DNA of 64,000 nt. Source: Portulaca oleracea. Its lineage: Eukaryota > Streptophyta > Magnoliopsida > Caryophyllales > Portulacaceae. Position 1 is the stretch's first letter. Each line of letters starts with the position of its first letter. A program made the position numbers and the translations under genes. Location of the stretch: assembly GCA_029582165.1 (NCBI GenBank), contig CM055876.1:14259001-14323000 (forward strand), read 5' to 3'. The notes beneath the pieces are model-generated. The model saw only the letters and a list, made by a program, of their open reading frames with translations. It was not told the origin of the DNA and made no database searches. Shown piece by piece: positions 32,252 to 43,794 of the stretch.

Positions 32252-32707
32252 TTAAAGGATCTTCTGGTCCTTTAAATTATGTCCATATGAGTTCTTTAGG
32301 ATTTTGGGCATCATAGTTGATCCGGGATGCCCCAATATATCATGCCATATGATAAATTCTTTATCATTAGTAAATTTCTGGTTTACTAGAGTATGTGCTT
32401 CAATTGGGTTAATTACTGTGTAATATAACCCGGAGGAGAATGATGATAATCTTTCTAACACACATCTTTTTCCTAAGGCAATTTTCGTGATATGCAAATA
32501 CTCAATATTATTTTCACCAACTGTCTCAATATGATATCCATTTCTGTGGATATACTTGAAACTCAATAAGTTTCTTTGAGACTTGGTGGAATATAATGCA
32601 TCATCAGTGTGCAAACTTGTTCCACCAGGTAGCACTATATGGACTCTTCCGGAGTCTTCAATTAAATTTGAGCTATCTGATATAGTACAAACATTTGCAT
32701 CATTCAT
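32252..32707 (-). pseudogene. copia protease-distal and GAG-pre-integrase region
   Basis: The minus strand reads TSLHTDDALYSTKSQRNLLS, YIHRNGYHIETVGENN, and WHDILGHPGSTMMPKILKNS, the HHCC-like GAG-pre-integrase motif region (WHxxLGHPG). One frame over 151 codons survives. Confidence 0.8.
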
Positions 32708-33160
32708 TAATAAGTAATAAAAGTATTTCTCATAATGATGTGTACTATTATTCTGCCTTCATGGCACATATCTCCTCCATTTATGACACAAATCATAGAA
32801 GCGTTTATGACGTTGATCAACAGAGTGATCATAATCATCATTAGTATCCTTTTGCACAAATTTTGTCTCTATCTGTTTTCTTTCGTTCTTTAATGATACT
32901 TGATAGAGGTCAACAAGATGTTTTGACGTACAACCGGTACGTTCTTAATGTCCATTTTTATCCACAATGATGTCATGGACTTTCAACAGTATTCTTGCCT
33001 CAATCATTCTTGCTTCCCAACTTCAAGTGCGAAGATGATCTTTTTAAAGGATTACGACTGTTCATCACAATTATGTCCTATCATGACTTCTGGCATGACC
33101 TTTCGTTTATCTCATAATCCTTCAGGCTATATACGTTACCACATTCATTTCTGGGAATGA
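32708..33160 (-). pseudogene. copia gag tail relic
   Basis: At about 32930-32830 the minus strand reads SKHLVDLYQ, SLKNERKQIETKFV and DHSVDQ, the region after the gag zinc knuckle in this copia group. Frames are interrupted. Confidence 0.5.
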
Positions 33161-35117
33161 GATAGAACCAATTGGATGGAGTTTAATAGTTTAACAACTC
33201 ATTTATTTTGAAAATACCAAATCATGTAAATCTCCAAAGATTGAACTCCACATATGAACATACAATCATACTCAAAAACAATAAAGCAATACAAATACTT
33301 GTAAGTCAAAATGCTAACTTTAGCAAGCTTCATATATTTTTTCAGTCTCATGTATACCATAATTGCCCTTTAACTATTGGTATGCCAATTAACAATTATA
33401 CTCTCCAATTGGCACTTAATGGTATGACAGTAATACTATTATACCAACCCCTTTAATAATAATTCATATCATAAAGACATGTATAAATTGAGTATTCACA
33501 AAGATAAAAACATATATACCTTTGACCCTTTTATGTGTGAATCTCACAATCAATTAAACGAAATAGCATCATATGCTCATAAATTAGGGCATGTATAGTT
33601 TGTACTAAAATGCATATACAAGTACAATATGACTATATTAGAGAAAGTTATAAAGAGTCATATACAGAGTCATGAAACTTCTTGGTATATCATATACACT
33701 TGAAATAACACACATAGTATCACAAATACTTGTATATACATGTATAATTTTCAATAAATTGCTCCCATATGGATTAATCAAGTATATGTATTCAAGTTAT
33801 CATCAACAAGACCATGAAATCCTCATGGAATGTGGTGTAAATAAATAACACAATGAACCATATGCATTTATCATGTGAATTTGGTCATTTCTCATTTATT
33901 GAATATCCACATAATGAAGTTCATGCAAGGATGGGCCTTTAATTGAATTCAAGCATGAATCATAATCATAATCCTTTCCTAATTAATCTTACTCAAAAAA
34001 AAGTGAGAATTACTCACAACAATACTTGATCATCATGCTGGCATAAAACATAATTTTCATAATAACTCAATTTAGCATACAAGCAGCCTAAATTACACCA
34101 AATTAGACATATTACAACTCTTGAAATAAGCATCAAAAAATCTTCAAATTTTAGCCACTACTACTATACAATATAGAGAGTATACAGTAAAATTTATACC
34201 GTTAAAACTCATGCAAATAATTCAAGAAAAATCAGGCAGTGTGATTTTACTGTTCATTTGAATGTCAATATTGTTGGTGTTATGAACTTCTGGTTCATTG
34301 ACAATATTTGTATGAATTTAATTATCATTAAAGGTGGAGTGAACTCCTGGTTCATTCATAAAAATAAATTCAATATCGGAGTAGTGAACTTCTGGTCACT
34401 AATAAAGTTTAGGTAATATCTCAATGTTAGAATGAACTTCAGGTTCATTAACGAAATTAAGCAAAAATAGGTCCATGTTTTAGACTTGTGATTCTCGGGT
34501 TTCACAGAATGGGCCTTTAGATGATTGGGGTCGATAAGGGGCTATTATTCGTCAACGACATGCCTTTAACCCAGCTCCCATAGATACTCCCTCAAATACA
34601 TAGCTTCAGGTTTCTCAGAATGGGCTAGGAAATGGGGTCGGGCAGGAGTAATCCCTTAATTAATTATACGACTCTCCAATACTAAAGGCTCACATAGTTA
34701 ATCCCGCGAATTCATCAAGAAGATTACCATTATTCAGTTATAGAGTGCTATAAGAATAATCCAAGGAATTCAACTGTAGGACATATTCAATTCATAAACA
34801 TAATTACATGTCAATAATTCATAAATACATCACAGAAAAATCGAATTTAACTGGGCATAATTATTTGCAAAATTCTTAACTCGAAAAGTATAACTCCAAA
34901 AATTACGAAATTTTAACACAGTGTGTCAAAAATTAAGGTTAACCTACAGTACCATTTTCGGAATTTTTCGCCTAGCTAATTTTACGCATAAATTCAAACT
35001 GTGGCTGAATTATTGTAAAAATCTGAAAATTAAAAAACGAAAATAAACCAAAGTTACAAAATTATAACTTGTAACAAGTACCTTAGATTATGAATGGGAT
35101 AATGAAAAGTAGAGTTT
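33161..35117 (-). mobile_element. copia gag and 5' leader region, degraded
   Basis: No long frame survives. Short GAACTTCTGGTTCATT motifs recur four times (34285-34460). This is AT-rich element DNA. Confidence 0.4.
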
Positions 35118-35130
35118 GATGCTGATAACG

Positions 35131-35383
35131 TGTTATAATTTTGATTGTAATTGCACCAATAAAGACAAGAGATTGAGAGAAGAGAAAATAATAAGAAGAG
35201 AAAATAATAAGAAGAGAAAATGAGAGAGATAATAAGGGAGATGGATGGATGAATGATATTCTTGCTCATACTTATATGACTATTTATAGGGGTACAAGAC
35301 TTGACACCCAAAGTATGCATATCATAAAATAATACAATTTTAGCACATGAAAAATGGTATTCACAATAATATATTTCATAACA
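35131..35383 (-). repeat. copia 5' LTR
   Basis: Minus-strand TGTTATGAAATATATTATTG to AAAATTATAACA, 253 bp. The primer site adjoins its inner end. It contains a duplicated AATAATAAGAAGAGAA unit absent from the other LTR. Confidence 0.85.
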
Positions 35384-35449
35384 GTAAGATAATATTTCAA
35401 AATTTCAATATTCAAAAACTATAGATATTATTATGTTCAAAATCTTAGT

Positions 35450-35668
35450 CATGTACTTTCTTACACGGCAAAAGTTTTTTTCTGAAAAAAAAATAGAAAA
35501 ACGACACCTCAAAGTAGGACAGCCACTGCGTCAACCATCAGCTGAATTGGTCTGAGTGCGTTATTGTCCAATATCCTCAAAGTTCAAAGTATTAGAGTCC
35601 AAGAAAAAAGTTCAGTGCATTATTGTCCAATACCCTTAAAGTTCAGTGTATTATCATCCAATAATCCT
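35450..35668 (+). repeat. TATTGTCCAATA-family repeat, copy 1
   Basis: About 215 bp running from GTACTTTCTTACAC through AGAAAAACGACACCTC to three TATTGTCCAATA-type motifs. Two further copies lie at 50265-50505 (reverse) and 50717-50910 (forward). Non-coding; class unknown. Confidence 0.6.
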
Positions 35669-36416
35669 AAAAAAAATGAGATGCTAAAAAGGGTTATCCT
35701 ATTATGTTTAAAATATTACAAATACAAATAATTAAATACAGAAAAAAAATAAGATGTTCAAAAAATAATTTATAAACTATGTAATCAAATTCTATAAGTT
35801 TGGACCATAAAGCAATGTGGCGCGAGACTTATTAACTAATTTCTATTTCTCATTCTTGGATATAAATGACTAATTCCACATGCACACTAGGGATTAGATC
35901 ATGTACCCAAAACCACAAAGCGTCATGGTCCTGGTGCTCATCTAATTTCTATTTAGGCTTCTTTAATTTTATCTAAACTTCATGAAACTTGGGTTGAGTG
36001 TTAGATTTAGGCTGGGACCATGAAGAAAGATACTCCCAAATATATTATCCAGTTTTTATACTCATGCCATTTTTTTTATGAAAGCAATCCAACATTATAC
36101 ATTCTTTAAGTGCATATGAAGTGCAAGCCAATGTATTTAACATGATAAATAGAAGTATAATTGAAAATATCTACCATTTCCTGTTTTCTAAATTATTTGT
36201 CCATTTAATTACTTTTCTATTTCTAATATGTCATTTTCACATTTTCAACAACAATTTTAGTATGTTTACTTTTAATAAATGACTTCAAAACTATAATTTA
36301 ACAATAGTTGACGACGCTTTTACCATTGTAATATGATCTACATAAAATTTTGTGTTACGTTGATTTCTTCACTTTTCTCCAAACCGACAAATAAACTGGG
36401 ACGGAGGGAGTACAAG
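35669..36416. other. AT-rich spacer
   Basis: No gene. The last 20 bp, GGGACGGAGGGAGTA, look like one end of a Stowaway MITE. Confidence 0.35.
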
Positions 36417-36420
36417 TTAA

Positions 36421-36752
36421 GCCCCTGTTTTTTTATGCGGCTGGTTGGCTCCGGTGCCACAACCCACCGCACTTTGCCACAACCCACCAAACATACCAAT
36501 CCACCAAAATTTACCACAACCCACCACAATCAACTTTTTCAAATTTATTTTATTTCTTTATTAAAAAGTTAAAATCTCACTTTTTCTAATTAACTTTTCA
36601 CATTTACCAACACAATTTACAATTAATAAAAAACATAACCCACCATAACTTACCACAACCCATCACAATCCACCATAATTTCACCACACCCACCACAATT
36701 CCATCACGCCGCACCGCGCCATACTGCAGTCAGTCGTATAAAAGAATAGGGC
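36421..36752. mobile_element. MITE flanked by TTAA
   Basis: The left end GCCCCTGTTTTTTTATGCGG and reversed right end GCCCTATTCTTTTATACGAC are inverted copies; TTAA lies on both sides (36417-36420, 36753-36756). The interior is rich in CCACAACCCACC. TTA or TTAA could be the target. Confidence 0.6.
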
Positions 36753-37030
36753 TTAATGAATATGACTACAAATAAGTGCAGATGTGAGTGCCCAAATCCT
36801 CTAAAACGCATAATATCAAATCTATCTCTTCTACGGTTATAAAGAGGCTAGATGAGGCGTAGTTCATATTTCTTCAAGAATATCTTTTCAAAATATAAGT
36901 CATTTGTAAAATTTACCAAAATCAATAAAAATGTAGTTAGTCGGATAGTTAGAATGTTTCTGGCAATTGTGCTAGAAAAAAAGATGATGTAATAATTGAA
37001 AAAAAAGATAAAATTGAGCAAATAAAAAAG

Positions 37031-37565
37031 AAATTTTAGATTCTAATAATTCCTATTTTCACCAGTTGTATAACAATAATCCCTACTTTCATTTTAGATT
37101 ATGGCAGTCAAAAAAAAAAATAAAATTGGATTCTAGTGTTACCAAATCCACCTCCAAATTCTTTTTATTTATTTCATTCCTATCCAACATTGTTTTTGTT
37201 TTTTTCGTTCAAGCCCCCATAAAGGTAACAAAGTGTAGTTATTAAAAAATATTTAAATTATTTTTTTGAGACTCTGAGAAATTATTATGATTTTTTAAAA
37301 GGAATAAAAGTGAAAAAATCATAAAAATTCGTAAAACAATTCAAAAAAATTGGGAGAAACACCGTAAATTCATTAAAAATCATGCAAAGTGTTATACTAT
37401 GTTTTGAATCAAACGCAACACAAAATTTATGATATTTAGGGTATACTCTCGATGATGTCCCACTACAATCCAATTTTTTTGTTTTGGACCACTGGAATCC
37501 AAATTGATAGTAAGGATTATTGTTATCCAATCGTGAAAGTAGGGATTATTAAAATCCAATTCTCC
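37031..37565. mobile_element. MITE with ~70-bp inverted ends
   Basis: The left TTAGATTCTAATAATTCC and reversed right TTGGATTTTAATAATCCC continue through a shared ATAACAATAATCC. Non-coding. Target duplication not resolved. Confidence 0.55.
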
Positions 37566-38104
37566 AATAAAAAAATAATTTTGAATATGTTATTTGAAGA
37601 CTATGTCAATCCCTCATCAATTCCATAACAGGTCCAGACATTGAGACATATGGCCGCTATGTTTTGAAATGAATATGCCAAAATTCCAACTACATTGACA
37701 TGACAATGAAGGACTATACATCAAAGCAGTAGTTGACTCCCAAAATGGTAAGTATCCGTCGAACAAAATCTCTACTTGATCTAATTATCACTTGTCTCAT
37801 TTTCTGTATATAATCTGGGATGATTCGAAAAGAAATGAACAAGAACATATGGCAGAAAGCAAAAATGGAAACCTTGCCAAGAAAGAAGGAAATCAAATTC
37901 GGATACACCAAGGACTATAATTGGAAACTATGATAGACTTGATTCTCTTTCCCATTTATGCCAAAAGAGAAGCGCTCCAGTCAGAGAAGAACCAGCGAGC
38001 ACAAGATTCTTCTTCAACTATAAATCGTTGAGAAAGACAAATGAAGAAAATTATCGATTCAGGCTTGCGCATAACAAAACAACAATATACTCCCTTTGTC
38101 AATC
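37566..38104. other. spacer, nothing recognised
   Basis: The small minus-strand frames here lack any domain. Confidence 0.35.
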
Positions 38105-38740
38105 CTATATTCCTCTCTACTACGATTTGTAATTGTAGCAAAGCCTTGGGCTTAGTGAACCGAAGTTGTAGCTAAATGTTGAGGCTTAGTGAGCTGAATT
38201 TGTAGTTAAGAATTGAGATTTATTGAGTCGGATTTGTAGCTAAGTGTTGAGGCTTATTGAGTTGAATTTGTAACCAAGCAGTGAGCTTGGTGAGCGTACC
38301 TGAATCGTAAGAACAGGGAGTTGGTGATTGAGTAGCCAAGTAAGAGAGCTTGATGAGTTTGGTAAGAGTACCTGGACAACAATCCTCCAGGGAGTGATAC
38401 ATTGATAACCTAGATAGTACCGTTGGTCAAGAATCCGTTGTAATCTGACCTTGGTGCAAGAGCTTCAGTTGAGTAAAGGAGATTGGTGAATCTCCTCGAC
38501 GTGTTGTAGATCACGACCAATCTGCCTGATTGAGTTCTCACCAATTCCGCTTGTTAAGCTTTCTATTTTCATTGAATAAAAGTTGATATATTTGATTTTT
38601 TTTTTTGCTTAATTGATCTTATTGATTTGTTATTACACTAATGTATCTTGTTGAGGTTAGTAGAGTATTGGCAGGAAAAATTCAATAACCCAATTCACCC
38701 CCTAGGGTTATTTCATTATTGCAATTCTAAAATGACAAAT
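38105..38740 (+). mobile_element. copia-type LTR fragment with ~45-bp tandem repeats
   Basis: Four imperfect units of TTGTAGCTAAGTGTTGAGGC (38105-38285) are followed by U5-like DNA ending ACCCAATTCACCCCCTAGGG, a signature of the LTR 3' region of several plant copia lineages. No internal region follows; it is a solo fragment. Confidence 0.45.
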
Positions 38741-38875
38741 ATTATGGGAAAAGAACAGTTTGTTAAAGTGACAAATAATATACGATGGAGGGAGGGAGAA
38801 TCTTATAAGAAAAGCTCATTCTTCTCGGTGGGAGTTGGGAACTTAGTCTCAATGACGACGCGCGTTACTTTCAAG

Positions 38876-39276
38876 TAGGGGTGGATAATGGGTTGGGTCC
38901 CTATAGGATCAAGAGGGCTGGACCATATTTCATATAAAATGTGGTCACCAAAGGGTCAGGTCATTAGCGGCCCGACCCATTTAACAGTGTTAAAAGATTG
39001 GTGCAGCGGATTAGGTCGATCTATTAATAACTCAAAATAAATAATTTTCCTTATTGTTTTAAATGCTAAAATGACTTAAATATATTACTAATATTCCACG
39101 TCGAACAATAATTAGCATAGCTACACTTATGATATAAATACACCTCATCTTAACTTCAGAGTCAATACATGGAGTGGACGTTATTTTTTCTAAAAAGTCT
39201 TTACTCGACCCACAACTGCAATGCATCAACCTTGACTTGACCCTTCTCCTAATTAGACCAACCCTGTCCACTCCTA
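38876..39276. mobile_element. hAT-like MITE
   Basis: The left TAGGGGTGGATAATGGGTTG and reversed right TAGGAGTGGACAGGGTTGG are inverted repeats. The 8-bp flanks CTTTCAAG (38868-38875) and CTTCCAAG (39277-39284) match at 7 positions. Confidence 0.7.
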
Positions 39277-40919
39277 CTTCCAAGTTATCCACTCGTTGCC
39301 CACAAAAGTTAAGGTCAAAACGGCAACTTACCCCAAATGCTGCATTACATGAGATAGATAGGAAATTTGTATGCACTATCCTCTTCATTAGCATCTGACA
39401 TATAAATTATTTGTTAAATCATACAATTGTGGGACATATTATAGTAGGGGTTTTTCTGAAATTTGTACGCCAATTTTTTATTAGACTCGTTTTTTCCCTT
39501 ATAATCCAATATCTTTATACCCTTACGATAAAAAGTATTTGAAATATATCCTTTAGCTGAATTTCCCACCTCTTTTAGGTAGAAAGACAATGACAACAAT
39601 TTTTTTAAAAATTTTTGGTAACATAGGCAAACGTGCAAGTTAGAATGAAAAATAAGGGTAAAAAAAAAGGCCTTAATGAAAGAACATGTGCTTCCTTAAC
39701 AGTTACAGTAAAATTGAGTAAACAGATACAAAGGATTGTTGCAACTAATAAGACTACTTGATAATTTGTGGAGCATGATAATTAGCAGCTATAACAAGAT
39801 AAGCTGATGCTTTAAGTACGTACCACTTTAACAGCTCAACCATTGGCCAGCGGACCAATTTGATCCTAATCTTTCCTTGTACAAAAGTACACCCACACTT
39901 AGCCTCCCTCTTTCCTCCAGTGAATCGACCAAGTCAGACACGACTTAATTGTGATGAATGATCCCATTACATGAGATATAATAGTGGGATGATCCGAGTA
40001 TACAAAGGACTGAATACAATGTGGAACTCGAGCGCTTTGTTCTGTAATGCAAGCAATACAACACAAAGGCAAAATGAGAATATTTTACTTACCCAACAGT
40101 CAGCAATGTTTCCACAGCCACAGATTAGATGACCATTGGCCTCGTCCACGGCTTCTGGAGCTCCACCTCCATCACTTCTCTGTTGTATTTTAAGAAGAAA
40201 AATAAGTAACCAAGTGACCAAGAATTCCACAAGCTGGTGCATTATATCAACTTAGTTTACTCCCATTTGATACCTTGTAAAAATCAACAGTTATAAAATT
40301 GGCCCATCTATTTCCTGATGCCTTGTAACAGGTGTTGAGCATGCTGATCAGAGGGGCTGAATTGTGCTTGCATGCAGAGGTTATAACAGGTGCTGTCGGA
40401 AAATAATTGACCAAGACCAGAGACCTAGAAGTTGTGTTCATAGGGGGTGATTCTGCTCGGTTCGGGCAAGAGCCATTAACCATCCCACCGTTGCCATCTG
40501 ACATTTTGAATACGTTCAAATAATGGATTTAGACATATTTCGAGCTAAAGTCTCTGAAATGAACACATAAATCAATGCGTGCACATACTCACATTGATTC
40601 TCCACCAGATACCTCCATTCATAGGCAATCCCTTCCGAGGCCTCTTTGGAAGCCTTGGATGTGAACACCAATAATCGCTGATTCTTCTGGATCATATCAT
40701 CAATTATGGGCCAATCTCCACCATTTTTTGGCATCCGAGATACAGGAAACCAAAACTTCCTAAGCCCAGCAGCATCAATACCTTTGTAAGCCCCTTGGGT
40801 GAAGTCACGTAGTCTTCAATGAAGATAGAGATGATCTCAGTGGGATTCGCTTCAAGGAACGTTCGTATCTCATTTAGAACATTGATTGCAGGTTGCTAAT
40901 CAATAACAACCAGTAAAAT

Positions 40920-41217
40920 TGATATAGGAAAGACCAGTGGAGTCTAAGTTATCATTTTCCTATTTTCTCTATTTCAGTAATTTTGTCAATTTTGTTATTT
41001 TCTGCTAGTAGCCTTGGTACACCTGGCAAGGAATATGTCAGAGTTTGTTATAATGGGATGGAAGGTGTATGGGGAGGTCATTCTGATTATTATTGATGCA
41101 ATACAAACTACCCACATCATTCTCCTATTTTCTCTCTAGTCTCTACATTATACTGTTTCATTGGGTGTTAGTAATCTCGAGGGAATTCTCAATATCTACC
41201 CCTCCTGGTTGTCTGCA
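40920..41217 (+). repeat. gypsy 5' LTR
   Basis: 298 bp, TGATATAGGAAAGACCAGTG to GGTTGTCTGCA. It differs from the 3' LTR (45905-46202) at six positions. A CCAT spacer separates it from the primer site. Confidence 0.9.
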
Positions 41218-41221
41218 CCAT

Positions 41222-41233
41222 TGGTATCAGAGC
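41222..41233 (+). promoter_or_regulatory. gypsy primer-binding site
   Basis: TGGTATCAGAGC, complementary to the 3' end of plant initiator tRNA-Met, four bases after the LTR. Confidence 0.9.
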
Positions 41234-41272
41234 ACCAATAAACTGGGCACGCTGGCACCACAGACTCGAAGG

Positions 41273-42468
41273 ATGGCAAGTGGTAATCAGCAAAATGTGA
41301 CAGTGGAAGGAATGTTCCAAAGCTTGCTTGAGCAACAAACCAATATGGCCAAGCAAATTGCAGATCAACAAGCTTTGGTAAACCAGCAACTCCAAGCCCA
41401 AAATTCGCGTATTGCTCAACAAGAAGAGAGATTTGATCAAGTGATGGCCAGTATGAAGGAGTTAAGCATCACGATGGGGAAGATGAAATCAATGGGAGAT
41501 GGTGACGAGACGGGTGCCAGGTCTGGGCAGCATCCGAAATTTGTGCTGGTAGAGGAGTCCGGGACACCGAAAAATAATGACTCTGAGGTAACTCCAAGAC
41601 ACTATACTTCTTACAATCCTAGAATAGAATTTCCCCCTTTCGATGGCCATAACCAGCGTGGTTGGGTGAAAAAATGTTCTAAATATTTCCACCTATGTAA
41701 GACCCCTGATGATCAGAAAGTGGAAATAGCTTCTTTGCACCTCCAAGGAAGAGCTGAAACTTGGTTTAATAGCTATATTTGGGTAGACCCAATGTGATGG
41801 GGGAAGACTTTATTGTTGACATTTGTGCACGATTTAGAGATGAACTGGGGGGTCATGTGGTTGAGCAATTCAATAAGTTGCAGCAGGTAGGAGGAATTGA
41901 TGAGTATTTAGAGGAATTTGAGGAGCTTAAGGCCTTGATGTTGTTGAGGAACCCAAACCTCACTGATAGTTACTTTGTTGAAAGTTTTATTGGTGGGTTA
42001 GCACCCTCTGTTAAACCATTTACCCGAGCTTTTCGGCCCACTACCCTTGCGGATGCAGTAGAATATGCTAGGCTACAGGAAGCCTCTCTATCTGCCATCA
42101 AAACTCAAGACAAAGCCACAAAGGGTCCTCCCATCCCAAGGATCAGCACCCCATATTCTACACCCCGGGCCAGTTTCAGCCTGAGAACACCCCTACACAG
42201 AGCCATCTTACCAACTCCAAACACCCCAACACCCAAAACCAACAATCCCTATCAACCATACCATACACAAATTAAGCCTAAAACCCTTACTCCTGCAGAA
42301 AGAGCTGAAAAATGGGCCAAAGGGTTGTGTTTCTTTTGTGATGCACCTTATGAGAAGGGTCACAAGTGTAATATTAAGAAGACACAACTATTCTTGATTG
42401 AGATCCCTGGTAATGAGGAAGGGGAACCTCCCGATGATGATGAAGAGGATGAAGAAATGGATAGGTAA
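41273..42468 (+). pseudogene. gypsy gag
   Basis: From ATG 41273 the gag frame has a Gln-rich coiled-coil N-terminus (TNMAKQIADQQALVNQQLQA) and the retrotransposon gag domain (IEFPPFDGHNQRGWVKKCSK, HLQGRAETWFNSYI). A one-base loss near 41778 shifts the frame; the continuation reads RPNV, EDFIVDICARFRDELG and ends with a zinc knuckle CFFCDAPYEKGHKC (about 42328-42369). TAA at 42466-42468 interrupts the frame that continues into protease. Gag would form the particle in the cytoplasm. Two lesions make it non-functional. Confidence 0.85.
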
Positions 42469-43056
42469 TTTCAGCTTGAAGGGGATGAGCTACAAATTTC
42501 TGTACATGCCTTGAGCGGGGCGCACAACTACAGAACCATGCGAGTAACCGGGGCTGTGGGCAAGTACCCGCTACACATACTTATAGACTCGGGAAGCACT
42601 CATAACTTCCTGGATGTTGCTATGGCTAAGAAATTGGGATGCAAATTTGAGGAGATTCCTCCCCAGGATATTACAATTGTCGATGGAAATAAACTGAAGT
42701 GTTTATATGTGTGCAAAGGGTTCCAATGGAAGTTGCATAATGCGAAGTTTCAATATGATGTTTACATCATTCCGCTAGGTAGCTGTGACATGGTGTTGGG
42801 CATTCAATGGTTGAGTGAGTTAGGCAATATACGGTGGAACTTCAAAAAACTTCAAATGGAGTTCACTGTGGAAGGCAGGGATCATGTGCTTAGGGGTCTC
42901 AAGGGAAAAAGGGTGCAGCCACTTAAACCAAACAAGCTACAGAAGATACTCTCGAGTGCTCCTCAGTTATGTATGATGCAACTAATGGAAGTCCAGGGGC
43001 AACAACAGGTCTCTCCCACCTTATCTACTGTAACACAACCTTATGCATCTGACTGA
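42469..43056 (+). pseudogene. gypsy protease region
   Basis: In the same frame as the distal gag: ELQISVHALSG, then LIDSGSTHNFLD with the aspartic-protease DSG triad, and VLGIQWLSELG. TGA at 43054-43056 separates it from RT. The Asp-Ser-Gly site itself is intact. Confidence 0.85.
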
Positions 43057-43794
43057 AGGTTAAGCCAGCTACTACAACAATTTGAAGATGTGTTCCAGGA
43101 GCCGCAACAACCACCACCAAGTCGGGGACCATTTGATCATAGAATTCCTTTGAAAGAGGGCAGCAATCCCTTCAGCATTCGGCCATACAGGTATCCATTG
43201 AAACAGAAGGATGTGATAGAAGAAATTGTGCGGGAGATGATGAACAAAGGTATAGTCCAGCACAGTTCTAGCCCTTTCGCTAGCCCCGTGGTTCTGGTAA
43301 AGAAGAAAGATGGGTCGTGGAGACTTTGTGTTGATTGTAGGGAACTCAACAAGAATACCATAAAGGATAGATTCCCTATACCGTTGGTGGAAGAGCTGAT
43401 AGATGAATTAGCCGGGGCTACCGTTTTTTCCAAAATTGATTTGAGGTCGGGCTACCACCAAATCAGAATGTGCGCGGATGACATAATGAAGACGGCTTTC
43501 AAGACACACCACGGACACTTTGAATACTTGGTCATGCCGTTTGGACTATCCAATGCCCCGGCTACCTTCCAAAGCCTTATGAACTACATTTTTCGTCCAT
43601 TTTTGAGGAGGTTTGTGTTAGTCTTCTTTGATGATATATTAATTTATAGCAAGACCTTCGAGGAGCATTTACAACACTTGGCCACGGTGTTATCGGTCAT
43701 GCGGCAGGAGCAACTATATGCCAAGGAAAGCAAGTGTACTTTTGCCAGCGACAGGGTGGAGTATTTAGGGCATTTTATATCGGCGAGAGGGTGA
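43057..43794 (+). pseudogene. gypsy reverse transcriptase
   Basis: [10 protein letters not shown] and [20 protein letters not shown] lead into [69 protein letters not shown] and the catalytic FFDDILIYS. The frame stops after GHFISARG at 43792-43794, where small deletions join it to the next frame ([14 protein letters not shown]). The core motifs are intact but the polyprotein is broken on both sides. Confidence 0.9.

Larger units (their letters stand above)
28939..35383 (-). mobile_element. decayed Ty1/copia retrotransposon, minus strand
   Basis: The LTRs are at 28939-29175 (3') and 35131-35383 (5'). On the minus strand the 5' LTR is followed by primer site CGTTATCAGCATC (35130-35118), and the 3' LTR is preceded by polypurine tract AAGGGGGAG (about 29176-29184). 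Domain order on the minus strand is gag tail, GAG-pre-integrase, integrase, linker, start of RT, RNase H, the copia order. Stops and frameshifts are everywhere, and the central RT is replaced by repeats. No matching 5-bp target duplication was seen. Confidence 0.85.
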